Assembly (NCBI GenBank): GCA_902515765.1
Contig: CABXVZ010000003.1
Location: 1-64,000, forward strand
Source of the DNA: an uncultured Alphaproteobacteria bacterium
GTDB lineage: Bacteria; Pseudomonadota; Alphaproteobacteria; HIMB59
DNA length: 64,000 nt
Direction: 5' to 3'
A model generated the notes under the pieces. The model did not search any database. It was given only the letters and a program-made list of their open reading frames with translations, and was not told the DNA's origin. Within the stretch, counting starts at the first letter, position 1; each line of letters begins with the position of its first letter. Of this stretch, positions 26,097-35,050 are shown piece by piece. The translations under genes were made by a program, and so were the position numbers.

Positions 26097-26978
26097 TTAT
26101 CCCTTTACAGCACCAGCAGTCAGACCGCTGATTAGCTGACGTTGAAAGAACCATATAATCATAAATAAAGGAGCAGTTGCTGAAACAACACTTGATACAG
26201 CCCACATGTAATTACCTCCATATTCAACTGTTCCTAGATAAGCATTTATCTTTGGAACCATTGTATAGTTTTCTTGATTAAGCAATAAAGCAGTCACAGT
26301 AAAATCATTATAGGCTAACATCATGCTAAATAAACCAGCAGTCACAACTCCAGGCCACATGACTGGCATAATTATAAAACGAAATGCTTGAAAGTATGAA
26401 CATCCATCAATTAATGCACTTTCATCAAGTTCTTTTGGAACAGTTTTAAAAAATGAATAAAGCAACCAGAGAGTAAAAGGTTGGTTAATAGCTACCAAAA
26501 CAATAATAGTTGTTGGAAGTATACCCCAAATATTTAATTGAAAAAATGGGAATAGATAACCTGAGACTAAAGTTATGTGAGGCATAGCTCTAAATATCAA
26601 TGCAGCAATTAAAATATAAAAAGTATATTTAAATGTCGATCTTGAAAGAGCATAAGCACCCAGAGTTCCAAGAAATAATGAAATTGTGACAACTGAAACA
26701 GTCACAATCATTGTATTCATCGTAGCTCTCCAAAACTCACCTTCTATCCAAGATTCAAAGTAAGCTTTTACAGTAGCTGTAGCTCCAGTTTCTATCAAAG
26801 TATTGAAGCCATTTAATGCATAAGTCCAATCAGATCTTGTGAAGAAGTCTGCCTTCACTTTAAATGAGCCCCATAGAGTCCACAGAAAAGGAAAAATTGA
26901 AATTGATAACCAAATTAATATAAAAATACTATTGAAGATAATAAGTTGTTTTGAATATCTGTTTATTTGTGATTCCAT
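26097..26978 (-). CDS. CUT1-type carbohydrate ABC transporter permease (MalG-like)
   Basis: 293 aa with six predicted helices and the EAA loop DESALIDGCSYFQAFRFIIMPVMWPGVVTAG; it ends in the GAVKG tail characteristic of MalG/UgpE-type subunits (LISGLTAGAVKG). It directly abuts the partner permease (stop and start adjacent, TAAATG). Translocates a sugar, polyol or related ligand. No ATPase gene accompanies the cluster. Confidence 0.87.
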   Translation of the reverse strand: MESQINRYSKQLIIFNSIFILIWLSISIFPFLWTLWGSFKVKADFFTRSDWTYALNGFNTLIETGATATVKAYFESWIEGEFWRATMNTMIVTVSVVTISLFLGTLGAYALSRSTFKYTFYILIAALIFRAMPHITLVSGYLFPFFQLNIWGILPTTIIVLVAINQPFTLWLLYSFFKTVPKELDESALIDGCSYFQAFRFIIMPVMWPGVVTAGLFSMMLAYNDFTVTALLLNQENYTMVPKINAYLGTVEYGGNYMWAVSSVVSATAPLFMIIWFFQRQLISGLTAGAVKG

Positions 26979-28007
26979 TTATCTCTCAGTTCTAAACTCT
27001 CTCCAAGTTCTTAATAGTACCGGTGTAAGTAAAATTGCTATTCCTATGATAGTTAGCATGGAAGTAGCTCCCGCAGATCCAAAGAGCATTTTATTTTCAT
27101 TTCTTAAATCTTGATAGATCATCCATGATAAAGATTGGGCAACTCCTTCAGCGGAGAAGCCAATAATTGGTTCAAATACTCTAAAATTATCCATCAGGCA
27201 AATTAACATTATAAAAGTTGCAACAGGATAAAGATGAGGAATTACGATGTAACGTACTCGCTGAAATCTAGAAGCTCCATCTATAAGAGCTGCTTCAATT
27301 GGATCCTGGGGCACAGTTTGTAATGCTGCATAGAAAACAATAAATGCAAAAGGTGTGTTATGCCATATACCATAAATAATTAGGGTAATCCAAGTTAAAG
27401 TACTTGAGGATTTTAAAGAAAGGTTTGGATCGTTAAAAAGAATTTTAATCGTAGCTCCAATAATACCTTGTGAGTCGATCATCCAAAATAATACTAGAGA
27501 TCCTATTAGTGGTGTAACAATCATAGGTAAAATTGAACCAAATATTGCGAGACCCTTTAAACTTTTTGCCAATGTATTAATACTTAAAGCTACAATAAAA
27601 CCTAAGATTATTACAGGTGGAGTGACTGCAAAACAAAAAGTTAATGTAAATAACATAGCTTTATAAAAAGGAAGATTCAAAACAATGTCTTTGAACTCAC
27701 TAGTAGATGATGAAGTATTCCAAGCTTCTCCAATTTCATCAAAAGCCAAATGATTTCTATCAGCGTACGTACCAAATCCGTTAAACCTGCCTAAGGGATT
27801 TTGTTCTTTTAATTTTTCAGTAGCTTCTACATCTACACGGACGTTTGTGGTACATCCGAATGGATCACAATTCTCCACTTCCATTAAAATCTGCTGATTT
27901 TCAATATGAAGAGATTGAAAAAAACTCGAAACAATGGGTAAGCCAATAAATAATATCATTGCAAGACCAGTTGGAAAAAAGAACCAAAAAAAGGTTTTAT
28001 GAGGCAT
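26979..28007 (-). CDS. CUT1-type carbohydrate ABC transporter permease (MalF-like)
   Basis: 342 aa. A first helix at residues 8-30 is followed by an unusually long periplasmic loop of about 85 residues containing a CDPFGC pair, then the permease core with the EAA loop IEAALIDGASRFQRVRYIVIPHLYPVATF. The loop resembles an abbreviated MalF P2 region and may contact the binding protein. Partner of the downstream MalG-like subunit. A strong hairpin with a U-tract separates it from the binding-protein gene. Confidence 0.86.
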   Translation of the reverse strand: MPHKTFFWFFFPTGLAMILFIGLPIVSSFFQSLHIENQQILMEVENCDPFGCTTNVRVDVEATEKLKEQNPLGRFNGFGTYADRNHLAFDEIGEAWNTSSSTSEFKDIVLNLPFYKAMLFTLTFCFAVTPPVIILGFIVALSINTLAKSLKGLAIFGSILPMIVTPLIGSLVLFWMIDSQGIIGATIKILFNDPNLSLKSSSTLTWITLIIYGIWHNTPFAFIVFYAALQTVPQDPIEAALIDGASRFQRVRYIVIPHLYPVATFIMLICLMDNFRVFEPIIGFSAEGVAQSLSWMIYQDLRNENKMLFGSAGATSMLTIIGIAILLTPVLLRTWREFRTER

Positions 28008-28018
28008 TATATTTATCT

Positions 28019-28053
28019 AAAAAAAAAGAGTGGACCATATAATGGCCCACTCT
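28019..28053 (-). terminator. Intrinsic terminator between binding-protein and permease genes
   Basis: On the minus strand AGAGTGGGCCAT-TAT-ATGGTCCACTCT forms a 12-bp stem with one G-U pair and is followed by a run of eight or more T. It lies 24 bp past the binding-protein stop and just before the permease start, so most transcripts should end here and a fraction read through into the permeases. Confidence 0.8.
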
Positions 28054-28076
28054 AACAAAAATAATTTATTTTTGGT

Positions 28077-29312
28077 TTATAAAAAACCCTGCTCAGTAGC
28101 TTTTGCTATATAAGCAGCTTCAACGTCGGCTAAAGCTTTTTCAGCAGACTCATTACCCTGAAGAAATTCCACTAATTCAGTGCTTAGTGCACCGTGCATT
28201 AAGCTCATATGTGGAAAGCTTGGATATGGTGAAGCGCCTCTACTAGCTGCATCAACAACAGGTCCAGCAGTATTACCACCTTTATAGTCTTTGATTAACC
28301 ATACTGTTGCATCAGCGTTACTGTTTGCTAACTCAGATGATGATGCCGCACCAACTAAAGCTCTAAAAGAAGCTTCTGCATTTTCATCAGAAGTGTTGGT
28401 AGCAATAGCAATACCATCCCACCAAAGTGTAGTAGCAGGCATACTTCCGCCACCTACGCTAGGGGAAGGAGCTAATCTTGTGTCAGCTCTAACTGCTTGA
28501 TCACCTTCGTCATCAAGTAAAGAGGAAGCTCCAGAGTTCCAAACGTGCATTAGTGCAAGGTTACCTGACTCCCACTCTTCTTTAACTGCGTTTGTATCTT
28601 GAGTTAAAAAATCGGGATTACTGACTTCTGTTAGTTTTTTCATAACATTAAGAGCTGCAACACCATTTTCATTATTTACGTTTGGTTGAGCTGATCCTGA
28701 TTTAAAAAATTCACCGCCATGACCGAGATACATGTTTACAAACTCTTGAGCTAGGTTCCATCCTGATTTAAATGCGCCTCCATAAGGGTTGGCCATTTTT
28801 CCAGAGTCTTTAATTTTTTGAGCAGCTGCAATAACTTCTTCATAAGTAGAAGGAACAGCTATTCCTAATTCATTAAGAATGCTTTCTCTGTACCAAAGAT
28901 GTTGTGCATTCGCCATAAAAGCTACTGCATAGATTTTTCCATCAATAGTAATTTTTTGATTATCATTTAAGTTAACACCATATTTTGCAACTAAGTCATC
29001 TAGTGGACGTAATAGACCGTCATTCATCAAAGGTGTTATTGAACCATTTGTAACTAATTTAGCTGAAAATTCTGATGGGTTTGCTGACAGTGCTGCTACT
29101 TGCAATTTGTTGTGATCAACAGAGTGCGTAACACTAAAATCTACTTCAGATCCTGCACAGCTTTTTACTTCATCCATAAAAATTCTGTATGTATTAAATT
29201 CATTAGCTAGAATGTTAATTGAACCTTCAGTAGGTCCACAAGGTGAATGACTACCTGCATAAGCACCTGAAGTCATAAAAGATAGCAATAAAGCTATTAT
29301 TAGTTTTTTCAT
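28077..29312 (-). CDS. CUT1-type carbohydrate ABC transporter substrate-binding protein
   Basis: Extracellular solute-binding protein family 1. The track begins at a TTG at 29333, but the ATG at 29312 has an AAAGGAAA site immediately upstream and begins the signal peptide MKKLIIALLLSFMTSGAYA-GSH, so I use it (411 aa). The mature part shows NEFNTYRIFMDEVK, the QHLWYRESILNELGIAVPSTYEEV segment typical of UgpB/MalE relatives, and WWDGIAIATNTSDENAEASF. Ligand is probably a sugar or polyol. Divergent from the LacI regulator gene, which likely controls it. Confidence 0.86.
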   Translation of the reverse strand: MKKLIIALLLSFMTSGAYAGSHSPCGPTEGSINILANEFNTYRIFMDEVKSCAGSEVDFSVTHSVDHNKLQVAALSANPSEFSAKLVTNGSITPLMNDGLLRPLDDLVAKYGVNLNDNQKITIDGKIYAVAFMANAQHLWYRESILNELGIAVPSTYEEVIAAAQKIKDSGKMANPYGGAFKSGWNLAQEFVNMYLGHGGEFFKSGSAQPNVNNENGVAALNVMKKLTEVSNPDFLTQDTNAVKEEWESGNLALMHVWNSGASSLLDDEGDQAVRADTRLAPSPSVGGGSMPATTLWWDGIAIATNTSDENAEASFRALVGAASSSELANSNADATVWLIKDYKGGNTAGPVVDAASRGASPYPSFPHMSLMHGALSTELVEFLQGNESAEKALADVEAAYIAKATEQGFL

Positions 29313-29335
29313 ATATTTCCTTTTCTTATTCAAAA

Positions 29336-29410
29336 TGTGAAATTCACAATTGAGTATATATCCTTTATATTAATATAACTAAATATTGCAATAATATGAA
29401 TATATATTCA
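29336..29410. promoter_or_regulatory. Divergent promoter region with palindromic operator candidates (transporter / LacI regulator)
   Basis: Between the binding-protein and LacI start codons lie two perfect palindromes: TGTGAAATTCACA at 29336-29348 and TGAATATATATTCA at 29397-29410, followed by a further TTGAATAA half-site at about 29415. LacI-family proteins bind such inverted repeats and commonly regulate the adjacent transporter and their own gene. Assignment as operators is inference. Confidence 0.5.
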
Positions 29411-29442
29411 ATAGTTTGAATAATGAAACAGGGGATAAAATT

Positions 29443-30444
29443 ATGAATTTTAATAAGACTGCGACATCACAGGACGTCGCTAAACTGGCTGGAGTATCAC
29501 AATCTGCTGTTTCCCGCTGTTTTACTAAAGGAGCAAGTATTTCAAGTAGAACGAAACTAAGAGTTTTAGAAGCAGCTAGAAAATTAAAATACAAAGCACC
29601 AAATATTTCGCAGAGCACAATTTCCAATGAAGATATTGGATTGGTTGGTGTTATACTTCCTTACGTAACAAGTAGATATTACCCAGAAGTATTAACAGAG
29701 TTACACGAAGCTCTTAAGTTAGGTGGTTTTAGAATTCTACTAATAACTACTGATGACGGTGAAGAGTTAGATGAAAAATTAGTTCAACCCTATTTAAAAG
29801 AAAAATTAATAGCTATCATTTCAGCGACGAAACCAACAGAAAGTTTTGTTGAGAGTTGTAATGCAAAAAGAATTCAATTTATTGCATATAATAGATCATG
29901 GAACATCCCCACTCTAAGTTCAGTAGCTTGTGATCACAAAAATGGTGGAGAAATGGTTGCAGAATATTTTATTAAAAATAATCATCAAAAAATTGGGTTA
30001 ATTGAGGGACCTAAGGGTTCATTTGTCAGTGATCAGAGAATAAAAGGCTTCAAACAATTTTTAAAAAATAATAAAAGAATTAAAATTTTTAACGAGAAAG
30101 GTTTTTTTACTTATGATGGTGGTTATCAATCTTGTCAAAAAATTTTAAAAAATAAAGGTGTTAGTGCTATATTTTGTGCAGATGATACAATGGCATTTGG
30201 CTGCCTCGATTACATAAAAAAAAATACAAAAATAAAAATTCCTAAAGATTTAGAATTAATTGGCTATGATGATATTTCAATGTCAAATTGGAAGTCATAT
30301 GATTTAACAACAGTCAAACAACCCATTAGACAAATGTCTAAGTTAGTCACTCAATTAATAGATGACTATATTAGAGATCCCGATTATGAAACCATAAATC
30401 ATATTGTTCGTGGTAGTCTAATTAAAAGAAAAACAACAAGATAA
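29443..30444 (+). CDS. LacI-family transcriptional regulator
   Basis: N-terminal LacI helix-turn-helix TSQDVAKLAGVSQSAVSRCF and hinge helix region KLRVLEAARKLKYKAP, then a periplasmic-binding-like effector domain from about residue 60 (IGLVGVILPYVTSRYYPEVL) to FCADDTMAFGCLDYIKKN and IGYDDISMSNWKSYDLTTVKQP. The track's TTG start at 29416 is replaced by the ATG at 29443, which has AGGGGAT upstream and leaves the HTH near the N-terminus (333 aa). Likely senses the imported compound or a metabolite and controls the divergent CUT1 transporter and perhaps the SnoaL-like locus downstream. Confidence 0.87.
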   Translation: MNFNKTATSQDVAKLAGVSQSAVSRCFTKGASISSRTKLRVLEAARKLKYKAPNISQSTISNEDIGLVGVILPYVTSRYYPEVLTELHEALKLGGFRILLITTDDGEELDEKLVQPYLKEKLIAIISATKPTESFVESCNAKRIQFIAYNRSWNIPTLSSVACDHKNGGEMVAEYFIKNNHQKIGLIEGPKGSFVSDQRIKGFKQFLKNNKRIKIFNEKGFFTYDGGYQSCQKILKNKGVSAIFCADDTMAFGCLDYIKKNTKIKIPKDLELIGYDDISMSNWKSYDLTTVKQPIRQMSKLVTQLIDDYIRDPDYETINHIVRGSLIKRKTTR

Positions 30445-30457
30445 ATTTAAAATTTTA

Positions 30458-30877
30458 CTATTTAAATTTAAGTCCCATTTGTTCAAAAACACCATGATTA
30501 TCAACCATGACGTAATTATCTAAAAATTTATCCTCTTTGATTGTCCAAAAATCTGAAAACTGCATCTTAATTGATTTACCTGTAGGTTCCACACCTAGAT
30601 AAGTTCCACTATGAGTTCCAGTTAAAAAACCTGTTGCACTAATCCATTCACCTTCTGCAACAACAATATCATTTTTTACATGATAGTCTGGAAATGCATC
30701 ATAAAAAGGTTTTAAAACCTTATATTTAAAATTCTCTATACCATGAATATCCCCAAAACCTGGAGGTCCATGCCAAACCATATCGTCGTGCCAATATTTA
30801 TGATGAGCCTCTAAGTCTTGTGCATTTAAAGCTTCATACATGTCTTCTAGTAATTTTTTACTTTCGTTTATATTCAT
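30458..30877 (-). CDS. SnoaL-like (NTF2-fold) protein, single domain
   Basis: 139 aa, one NTF2/SnoaL-like domain: MYEALNAQDLEAHHKYWHDDMVWHGPPGFGDIHGIENF, then FPDYHVKNDIVVAEGEWISATGFLTGTHSGTYLGVEPTGKSIKMQFSDFW, the typical pattern of the SnoaL polyketide-cyclase group. The YWHDDMVWHGPPG segment closely resembles the second domain of the proteins at 32175 and 37818, so it looks like a free-standing relative. It follows the two-domain paralogue 2 bp away. Catalytic role unknown; family members do aldol-type cyclisation, isomerisation, dehydration or hydrolysis. Confidence 0.75.
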   Translation of the reverse strand: MNINESKKLLEDMYEALNAQDLEAHHKYWHDDMVWHGPPGFGDIHGIENFKYKVLKPFYDAFPDYHVKNDIVVAEGEWISATGFLTGTHSGTYLGVEPTGKSIKMQFSDFWTIKEDKFLDNYVMVDNHGVFEQMGLKFK

Positions 30878-30879
30878 TT

Positions 30880-32061
30880 TTATCCCCTATTATTAATTTT
30901 ATCAAAATTGAGAGAACTTTTTTTATCAGCTAACAATTGAATCAATATTGCAAGTTCATTAAAGCCCGTCCATTCTTTGATAATTTTATTATTTTTGATT
31001 TCCCATTGAGTGATACCCCAAAGATAGCACTCTCTATTAGTAGGTGCTCCATAAATGCCATTTCCTTTGTGGGTTCCAACTGCACCCCATCGAATTGATA
31101 CTAAATAGCCATCTTGAGCATTGCCCATCCAATAGAGATCTTCAATACTAAGTGCAAGGTCTGGAAAGCAAGCAACCATTGAAATAATAAAATTTCTAAG
31201 ATTGTCTATTCCTTTAAACTTTCTTCCTGTTGATCCCTCAAATTCTACGTTATTAGCATAGGCATTATTTAGAGCTGAAAAATTTCTTCTATTCCAAATG
31301 GTATCATAAACTGCATGGACAAACTCTCTGAGATTTTTAATATTGTTAGGAATTTCATAACTAATTGGTTTTAGTTTTGATATTTTTCTTTTGGGTTTTG
31401 TTTTTTTAAAATCAGGTGCAAAGGGACCCCTAACTCCTTCATTGGCAATTTGTTTTGCAACTTCATGTAAATCTAGACCTAACTGTTTTATTAAACCTGC
31501 TGTATCATAGACAACATTTTCATAATAAATTTCATTATTTTTAGCTACACAATTTGCGATACAAAATAATCTGACAGTTTTACCTGTTGGTTTTGAAAAC
31601 TTACTAAAACCTGTGTTGGTTCCTGTAATTATAGTTCTATGAGAGGTATGGAAACTAGTCTTTTCATCTCCAGCCCAAATCACTTCATCTGCAAATAATC
31701 TAATATCAGGGAATGCATTATTTGTATGAATAGTATCAGAAACTATTTTTTCTGATCCAGATTGTAGTCCAAATTCATCCCACACAAGGCAATCAGGGCT
31801 ATATGTGTCATAAATATAACCAATATTCTTTTCTTCCCAAATAGTGTGCGTAATTCTTACAATATAGTCGATTATATTTTTATATTGTGTTTCAAAACCC
31901 TTCATTGATTGAGGATTTAATTTTTTTGGAGAAGGGTTTAGTGATTTTGAAGTGCCTCCTCCTCCATAGGCTTTTAGTGAAATATCAAAATTTTGAGGCA
32001 TATGATGATCTTTTAAATCATCAGGTCTTTTATTTTTTAATTTATTTAATTTATTATTCAT
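30880..32061 (-). CDS. Two-domain SnoaL-like protein (paralogue group A)
   Basis: 393 aa. A basic, glycine-rich N-terminal segment (1-50, including YGGGGTSK) precedes two NTF2-fold domains: residues about 55-195 (GFETQYKNIIDYIVRITHTIWEEKNIGYIYDTY, HTSHRTIITGTNTG) and about 232-385 (LREFVHAVYDTIWNRRNFSALNNAY, FPDLALSIEDLYW, IRWGAVGTHKGNGIYGAPT). The same architecture and the ITxxIWEEK motif recur at 35764-36735. No signal peptide. Divergent from the group B gene at 32175 across 113 bp containing TGAAT/ATTCA repeats. Function unknown; the family suggests a small-molecule lyase, isomerase or hydrolase. Confidence 0.72.
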   Translation of the reverse strand: MNNKLNKLKNKRPDDLKDHHMPQNFDISLKAYGGGGTSKSLNPSPKKLNPQSMKGFETQYKNIIDYIVRITHTIWEEKNIGYIYDTYSPDCLVWDEFGLQSGSEKIVSDTIHTNNAFPDIRLFADEVIWAGDEKTSFHTSHRTIITGTNTGFSKFSKPTGKTVRLFCIANCVAKNNEIYYENVVYDTAGLIKQLGLDLHEVAKQIANEGVRGPFAPDFKKTKPKRKISKLKPISYEIPNNIKNLREFVHAVYDTIWNRRNFSALNNAYANNVEFEGSTGRKFKGIDNLRNFIISMVACFPDLALSIEDLYWMGNAQDGYLVSIRWGAVGTHKGNGIYGAPTNRECYLWGITQWEIKNNKIIKEWTGFNELAILIQLLADKKSSLNFDKINNRG

Positions 32062-32110
32062 AATAGATGAAGATAAAAATAATATTTATTTTAACAGATA
32101 CAATTAAAAT

Positions 32111-32150
32111 AATTCAATTTAATGAATTAATATTCAAATAAATGAATATT
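32111..32150. promoter_or_regulatory. Divergent promoter with TGAAT/ATTCA inverted repeats
   Basis: AATTCAATTTAATGAATT (32111-32128) is an inverted repeat, overlapped by TGAATTAATATTCA (32123-32136), followed by another TGAATA half-site at 32143. The 14-bp TGAAT-N4-ATTCA form equals that at 29397-29410 beside the LacI gene. The site lies between two divergent SnoaL-like genes. Proposed as a LacI-family operator; AT-richness makes chance matches possible. Confidence 0.42.
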
Positions 32151-32174
32151 GTTATTTAAAAATTAATATAAGTT

Positions 32175-33188
32175 ATGGCTGTGCAGAATTTACAAAATGA
32201 AAAAAAAATAGTTTTAGATTATTTCAATAATCTTGATAATTGCAAAAATGAAGATTTAGCAGAGATAATATCTAATCATACATCAAAGAATTTTCATATG
32301 AGATGCACTCATCCTTTTAATGAAATAAAGGGGCCAGAAAATGTAGCAAATCAATTATGGTTACCAATTAGAGACTCCTTTAAACCAATTCAAAGAAGAT
32401 TAGATATTTTCTATGCTGGAATAAACTCATTAGAAGAAAATCCAGGTGTATGGATTTCATCTATGGGTCATCTAATGGGTGTTTTTAATAAAAGTTTTTT
32501 TGGTTTACAACCTAATTACAAATCATCACTTTTAAGATTTGCTGAATTTTACAAAGTTGAAGATAATAAAATTACTGAAGGAGCTATTTTTTTAGACATT
32601 TTCAATTTCATGCAACAATTAGGTCTTTCCTTTATTCCAGAATCAACTGGTTTAGTTTGTGTAACTCCTGGTCCAATGAATCATAAAGGATTAAAATTTG
32701 AATTATCTGAAAATGGTGAAAGTATTAAAACTCTTGAAGTTATTCATAGAATGCGTGACCGATTGGTCAAAGGATCTAAAATGAAATCATTTAAGGAAGA
32801 ATTAGAACTGGATTGGAAAAAAGATATGATTTGGTGGGGACCTGGTGGAATTGGTGCTTCATATACAATAGATGGTTATACCAGAGGTCATACAAAACCT
32901 TTTGAAGAGGGTTTGGAGTTTGTTAAATTTAATGGACATATTTTAAGCAGTGCTGAAGATGATTTAGGTGGTTGGTTTGGCTGGCCAAACCTTATTATGA
33001 AATCAAAAGGAGGCTATCTTGGTTTAACTAGCCCTAGCAATATTGAGTCAGAAATGCGTGTAGTGGATTTATATAGAAGAGATGGGGATAAAATTGCTGA
33101 AAATTGGATTTTTATTGATCATCTTCATTTTTTAAAACTACTTGGAATAGATCTCTTAGAGAAAAATAAATCAATCTCTAGAACATAA
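32175..33188 (+). CDS. Two-domain SnoaL-like protein (paralogue group B)
   Basis: 337 aa with two NTF2-fold domains: residues about 8-160 (NFHMRCTHPFNEIKGPENVANQLWLPIRDSF, WISSMGHLMGVF) and about 190-330 (WKKDMIWWGPGGIGASYTIDGYTRGHTKPFEEGL, WIFIDHLHFLKLLGIDLL). It aligns along its length with the protein at 37818-38912 and its second domain with the single-domain protein at 30458. The DMxWxGPxGIG motif in place of a typical catalytic acid patch is a group signature here. It probably forms an operon with the alpha/beta hydrolase 26 bp downstream. Function not known. Confidence 0.72.
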   Translation: MAVQNLQNEKKIVLDYFNNLDNCKNEDLAEIISNHTSKNFHMRCTHPFNEIKGPENVANQLWLPIRDSFKPIQRRLDIFYAGINSLEENPGVWISSMGHLMGVFNKSFFGLQPNYKSSLLRFAEFYKVEDNKITEGAIFLDIFNFMQQLGLSFIPESTGLVCVTPGPMNHKGLKFELSENGESIKTLEVIHRMRDRLVKGSKMKSFKEELELDWKKDMIWWGPGGIGASYTIDGYTRGHTKPFEEGLEFVKFNGHILSSAEDDLGGWFGWPNLIMKSKGGYLGLTSPSNIESEMRVVDLYRRDGDKIAENWIFIDHLHFLKLLGIDLLEKNKSISRT

Positions 33189-33214
33189 AATTTTAAAAGC
33201 AATAAAAGAAAAAT

Positions 33215-33907
33215 ATGCCCAAAATAATTTTGATTTCAGGTTATATGTGTGATGAAACAATATGGCAATCTACTATAAAAACATTCAAAAATAATTATGA
33301 ACTAATAATTCCCTCTTTAAAGAATTACAAAACAGTTGAAGAAGCAGCAAAAAGTATTGGTCGACACATAGATATTGATACTTCAATAATTGGTTTTTCA
33401 ATGGGAGGATTTATTTCACTGCAGTTAGCTATAAAACATCCAGAATTTATCAAAAAATTAGTCATAGTTTCCTCTAATGGAAGAGGTATTTCCAAAATAA
33501 GAGAGAAAAAACTCAATAAATATTTAAAAGAGTCTAATCAAAATAATTTTGCAGATTTGTTTTATAAACTTCACTTCGATATTTCATTTTCAAAAAATTA
33601 TTTAGATAATAAAAAATATCAAAATGAATATTATGAAATGACTAAAAATTTAGGATATCAAACATTTAAAAATCAAACTAATTTAATACTTAATAGGCCA
33701 AATCAATTACAAAATTTAAAACAAATAAAATCTAAGACTTTAATAATAAATAGCTCGGAGGATAAGCTTTCTCTTTTAAGTATGAGTAAAGAATTAAAAG
33801 AAAAAATTAAAAATTCTAGACTAAAGATGATAAAAAATAGTTCTCATTTTGTAATGATAGAAAAACCAAAGATATTTAATAAATCTTTAATAGATTTTCT
33901 GAAATGA
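33215..33907 (+). CDS. Alpha/beta hydrolase fold protein
   Basis: 230 aa. Nucleophile elbow GFSMGGFISLQLAIKHPE with Ser at about residue 63, late acidic residue in NSSEDKLSLLSM and the catalytic His in IKNSSHFVMIEKP, so a complete Ser-Asp-His triad can be read. The oxyanion strand LISGYMCDETIWQ is early, as in MenH/BioH-like small hydrolases. No signal peptide. It follows the group B SnoaL-like gene. Likely hydrolyses an ester, thioester or lactone made in that pathway. Confidence 0.8.
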   Translation: MPKIILISGYMCDETIWQSTIKTFKNNYELIIPSLKNYKTVEEAAKSIGRHIDIDTSIIGFSMGGFISLQLAIKHPEFIKKLVIVSSNGRGISKIREKKLNKYLKESNQNNFADLFYKLHFDISFSKNYLDNKKYQNEYYEMTKNLGYQTFKNQTNLILNRPNQLQNLKQIKSKTLIINSSEDKLSLLSMSKELKEKIKNSRLKMIKNSSHFVMIEKPKIFNKSLIDFLK

Positions 33908-33908
33908 A

Positions 33909-35039
33909 TTAAATTTTTTTTGATGCTATCATTGTTCCCTCTACTAGGGATTTTAACTTTTCATAACAAATTTTTTCATCAACTTTACCAAAACCAGCAA
34001 AAGTACTAAAACCACAATCTGCACCAGCCATAATTTGTTCTTTTGAAACAACTTTTGAAAATTGAATAAGCCTATCTGAGACAAGATCAGGATGTTCAAC
34101 AAAATTTGAAGTAGAATCAATTACACCAGGTACAACAATTTTTTCTGAGGGTAATTTTATATTTTCAAAGACTTTCCATTCATGAGCATGCCTAGGATTA
34201 GAGGACTCAATTAACAAGTATTTAACATTAGCTTTTAAAATAATCGGCAGTATTTTCTCAAGAGGAATATCAAAAGTATGAGGTCCTTCATAATTACCCC
34301 AACAAATATGCATTCTTATTTGATCTGAAGGAATGCCTTTTAAGGAATAGTTTAGTGCCTCAACCTGTCTTTCAGCTCTCTTTAAAAACTCATTATCAGA
34401 TAGATGTTTGTAATTCATATGTCTAGCAAGTGCTAAATCTGGACAATCTAATTGGAGGTGCAAATTACTTTTGATAATGGCTTGGTATTCAAGAGACATC
34501 ATATTAGATAATTTCTCTAAATATTCGTCATCGTCTTTATAAAATTTGTTTGGCATGAAAATATTTATGACCCCAGGTGATGCTGAATTCATGAAACCAT
34601 TAGAATGATTAAATTTTTTTAGAACATCAGTGAAGTTTTTAATATCAGATTTAAGGGAGTCTTCATCTTGAATTTCTAATTCGCTCGTACAACAAGGTCT
34701 TACATAGGTAGGTGTACCTCCACTTTTTGCAATTTTTATTTTATATTCACCAAAGGCATCAAGATCTGCTGGAGCTTTTCTTTCGCTCTCCCCTGAGAAG
34801 CCTTTAAGACGATCTTTGATATAAGTTGCATAACTAATTTTGCTCATTTCACCATCACTAATAATATCTATACCTACTTCTAATTGTTGCTTAACAACAT
34901 TTTCGACATTTTTTTTAACTTCAAAATCAAATATTTTTTTGTCAAAGGTTTCTTTTTTATCTTTTGCAAAAAGTAATTCAGATAATTCTTTAGAACGAGG
35001 TAGACTTCCAACATGAGTAGTGAGTATGGATGAGGTCAT
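33909..35039 (-). CDS. Cobalamin-independent methionine synthase-like (MetE C-terminal) protein
   Basis: 376 aa, only the catalytic half of MetE. THVGSLPR at the N-terminus, ISDGEMSKISYATYI, and Zn-site residues in RMHICWGNYEG (His, Cys) and IMAGADCGFSTFAG (Cys). Stand-alone proteins of this kind transfer a methyl group to a thiol and are often found in catabolic or methylated-compound clusters rather than in methionine synthesis. The gene is last in the minus operon cupin - SnoaL - RraA - MetE-like, 11 bp after the RraA-like gene. The methyl donor is not identifiable. Confidence 0.82.
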   Translation of the reverse strand: MTSSILTTHVGSLPRSKELSELLFAKDKKETFDKKIFDFEVKKNVENVVKQQLEVGIDIISDGEMSKISYATYIKDRLKGFSGESERKAPADLDAFGEYKIKIAKSGGTPTYVRPCCTSELEIQDEDSLKSDIKNFTDVLKKFNHSNGFMNSASPGVINIFMPNKFYKDDDEYLEKLSNMMSLEYQAIIKSNLHLQLDCPDLALARHMNYKHLSDNEFLKRAERQVEALNYSLKGIPSDQIRMHICWGNYEGPHTFDIPLEKILPIILKANVKYLLIESSNPRHAHEWKVFENIKLPSEKIVVPGVIDSTSNFVEHPDLVSDRLIQFSKVVSKEQIMAGADCGFSTFAGFGKVDEKICYEKLKSLVEGTMIASKKI

Positions 35040-35050
35040 ATTTAAGAAGT

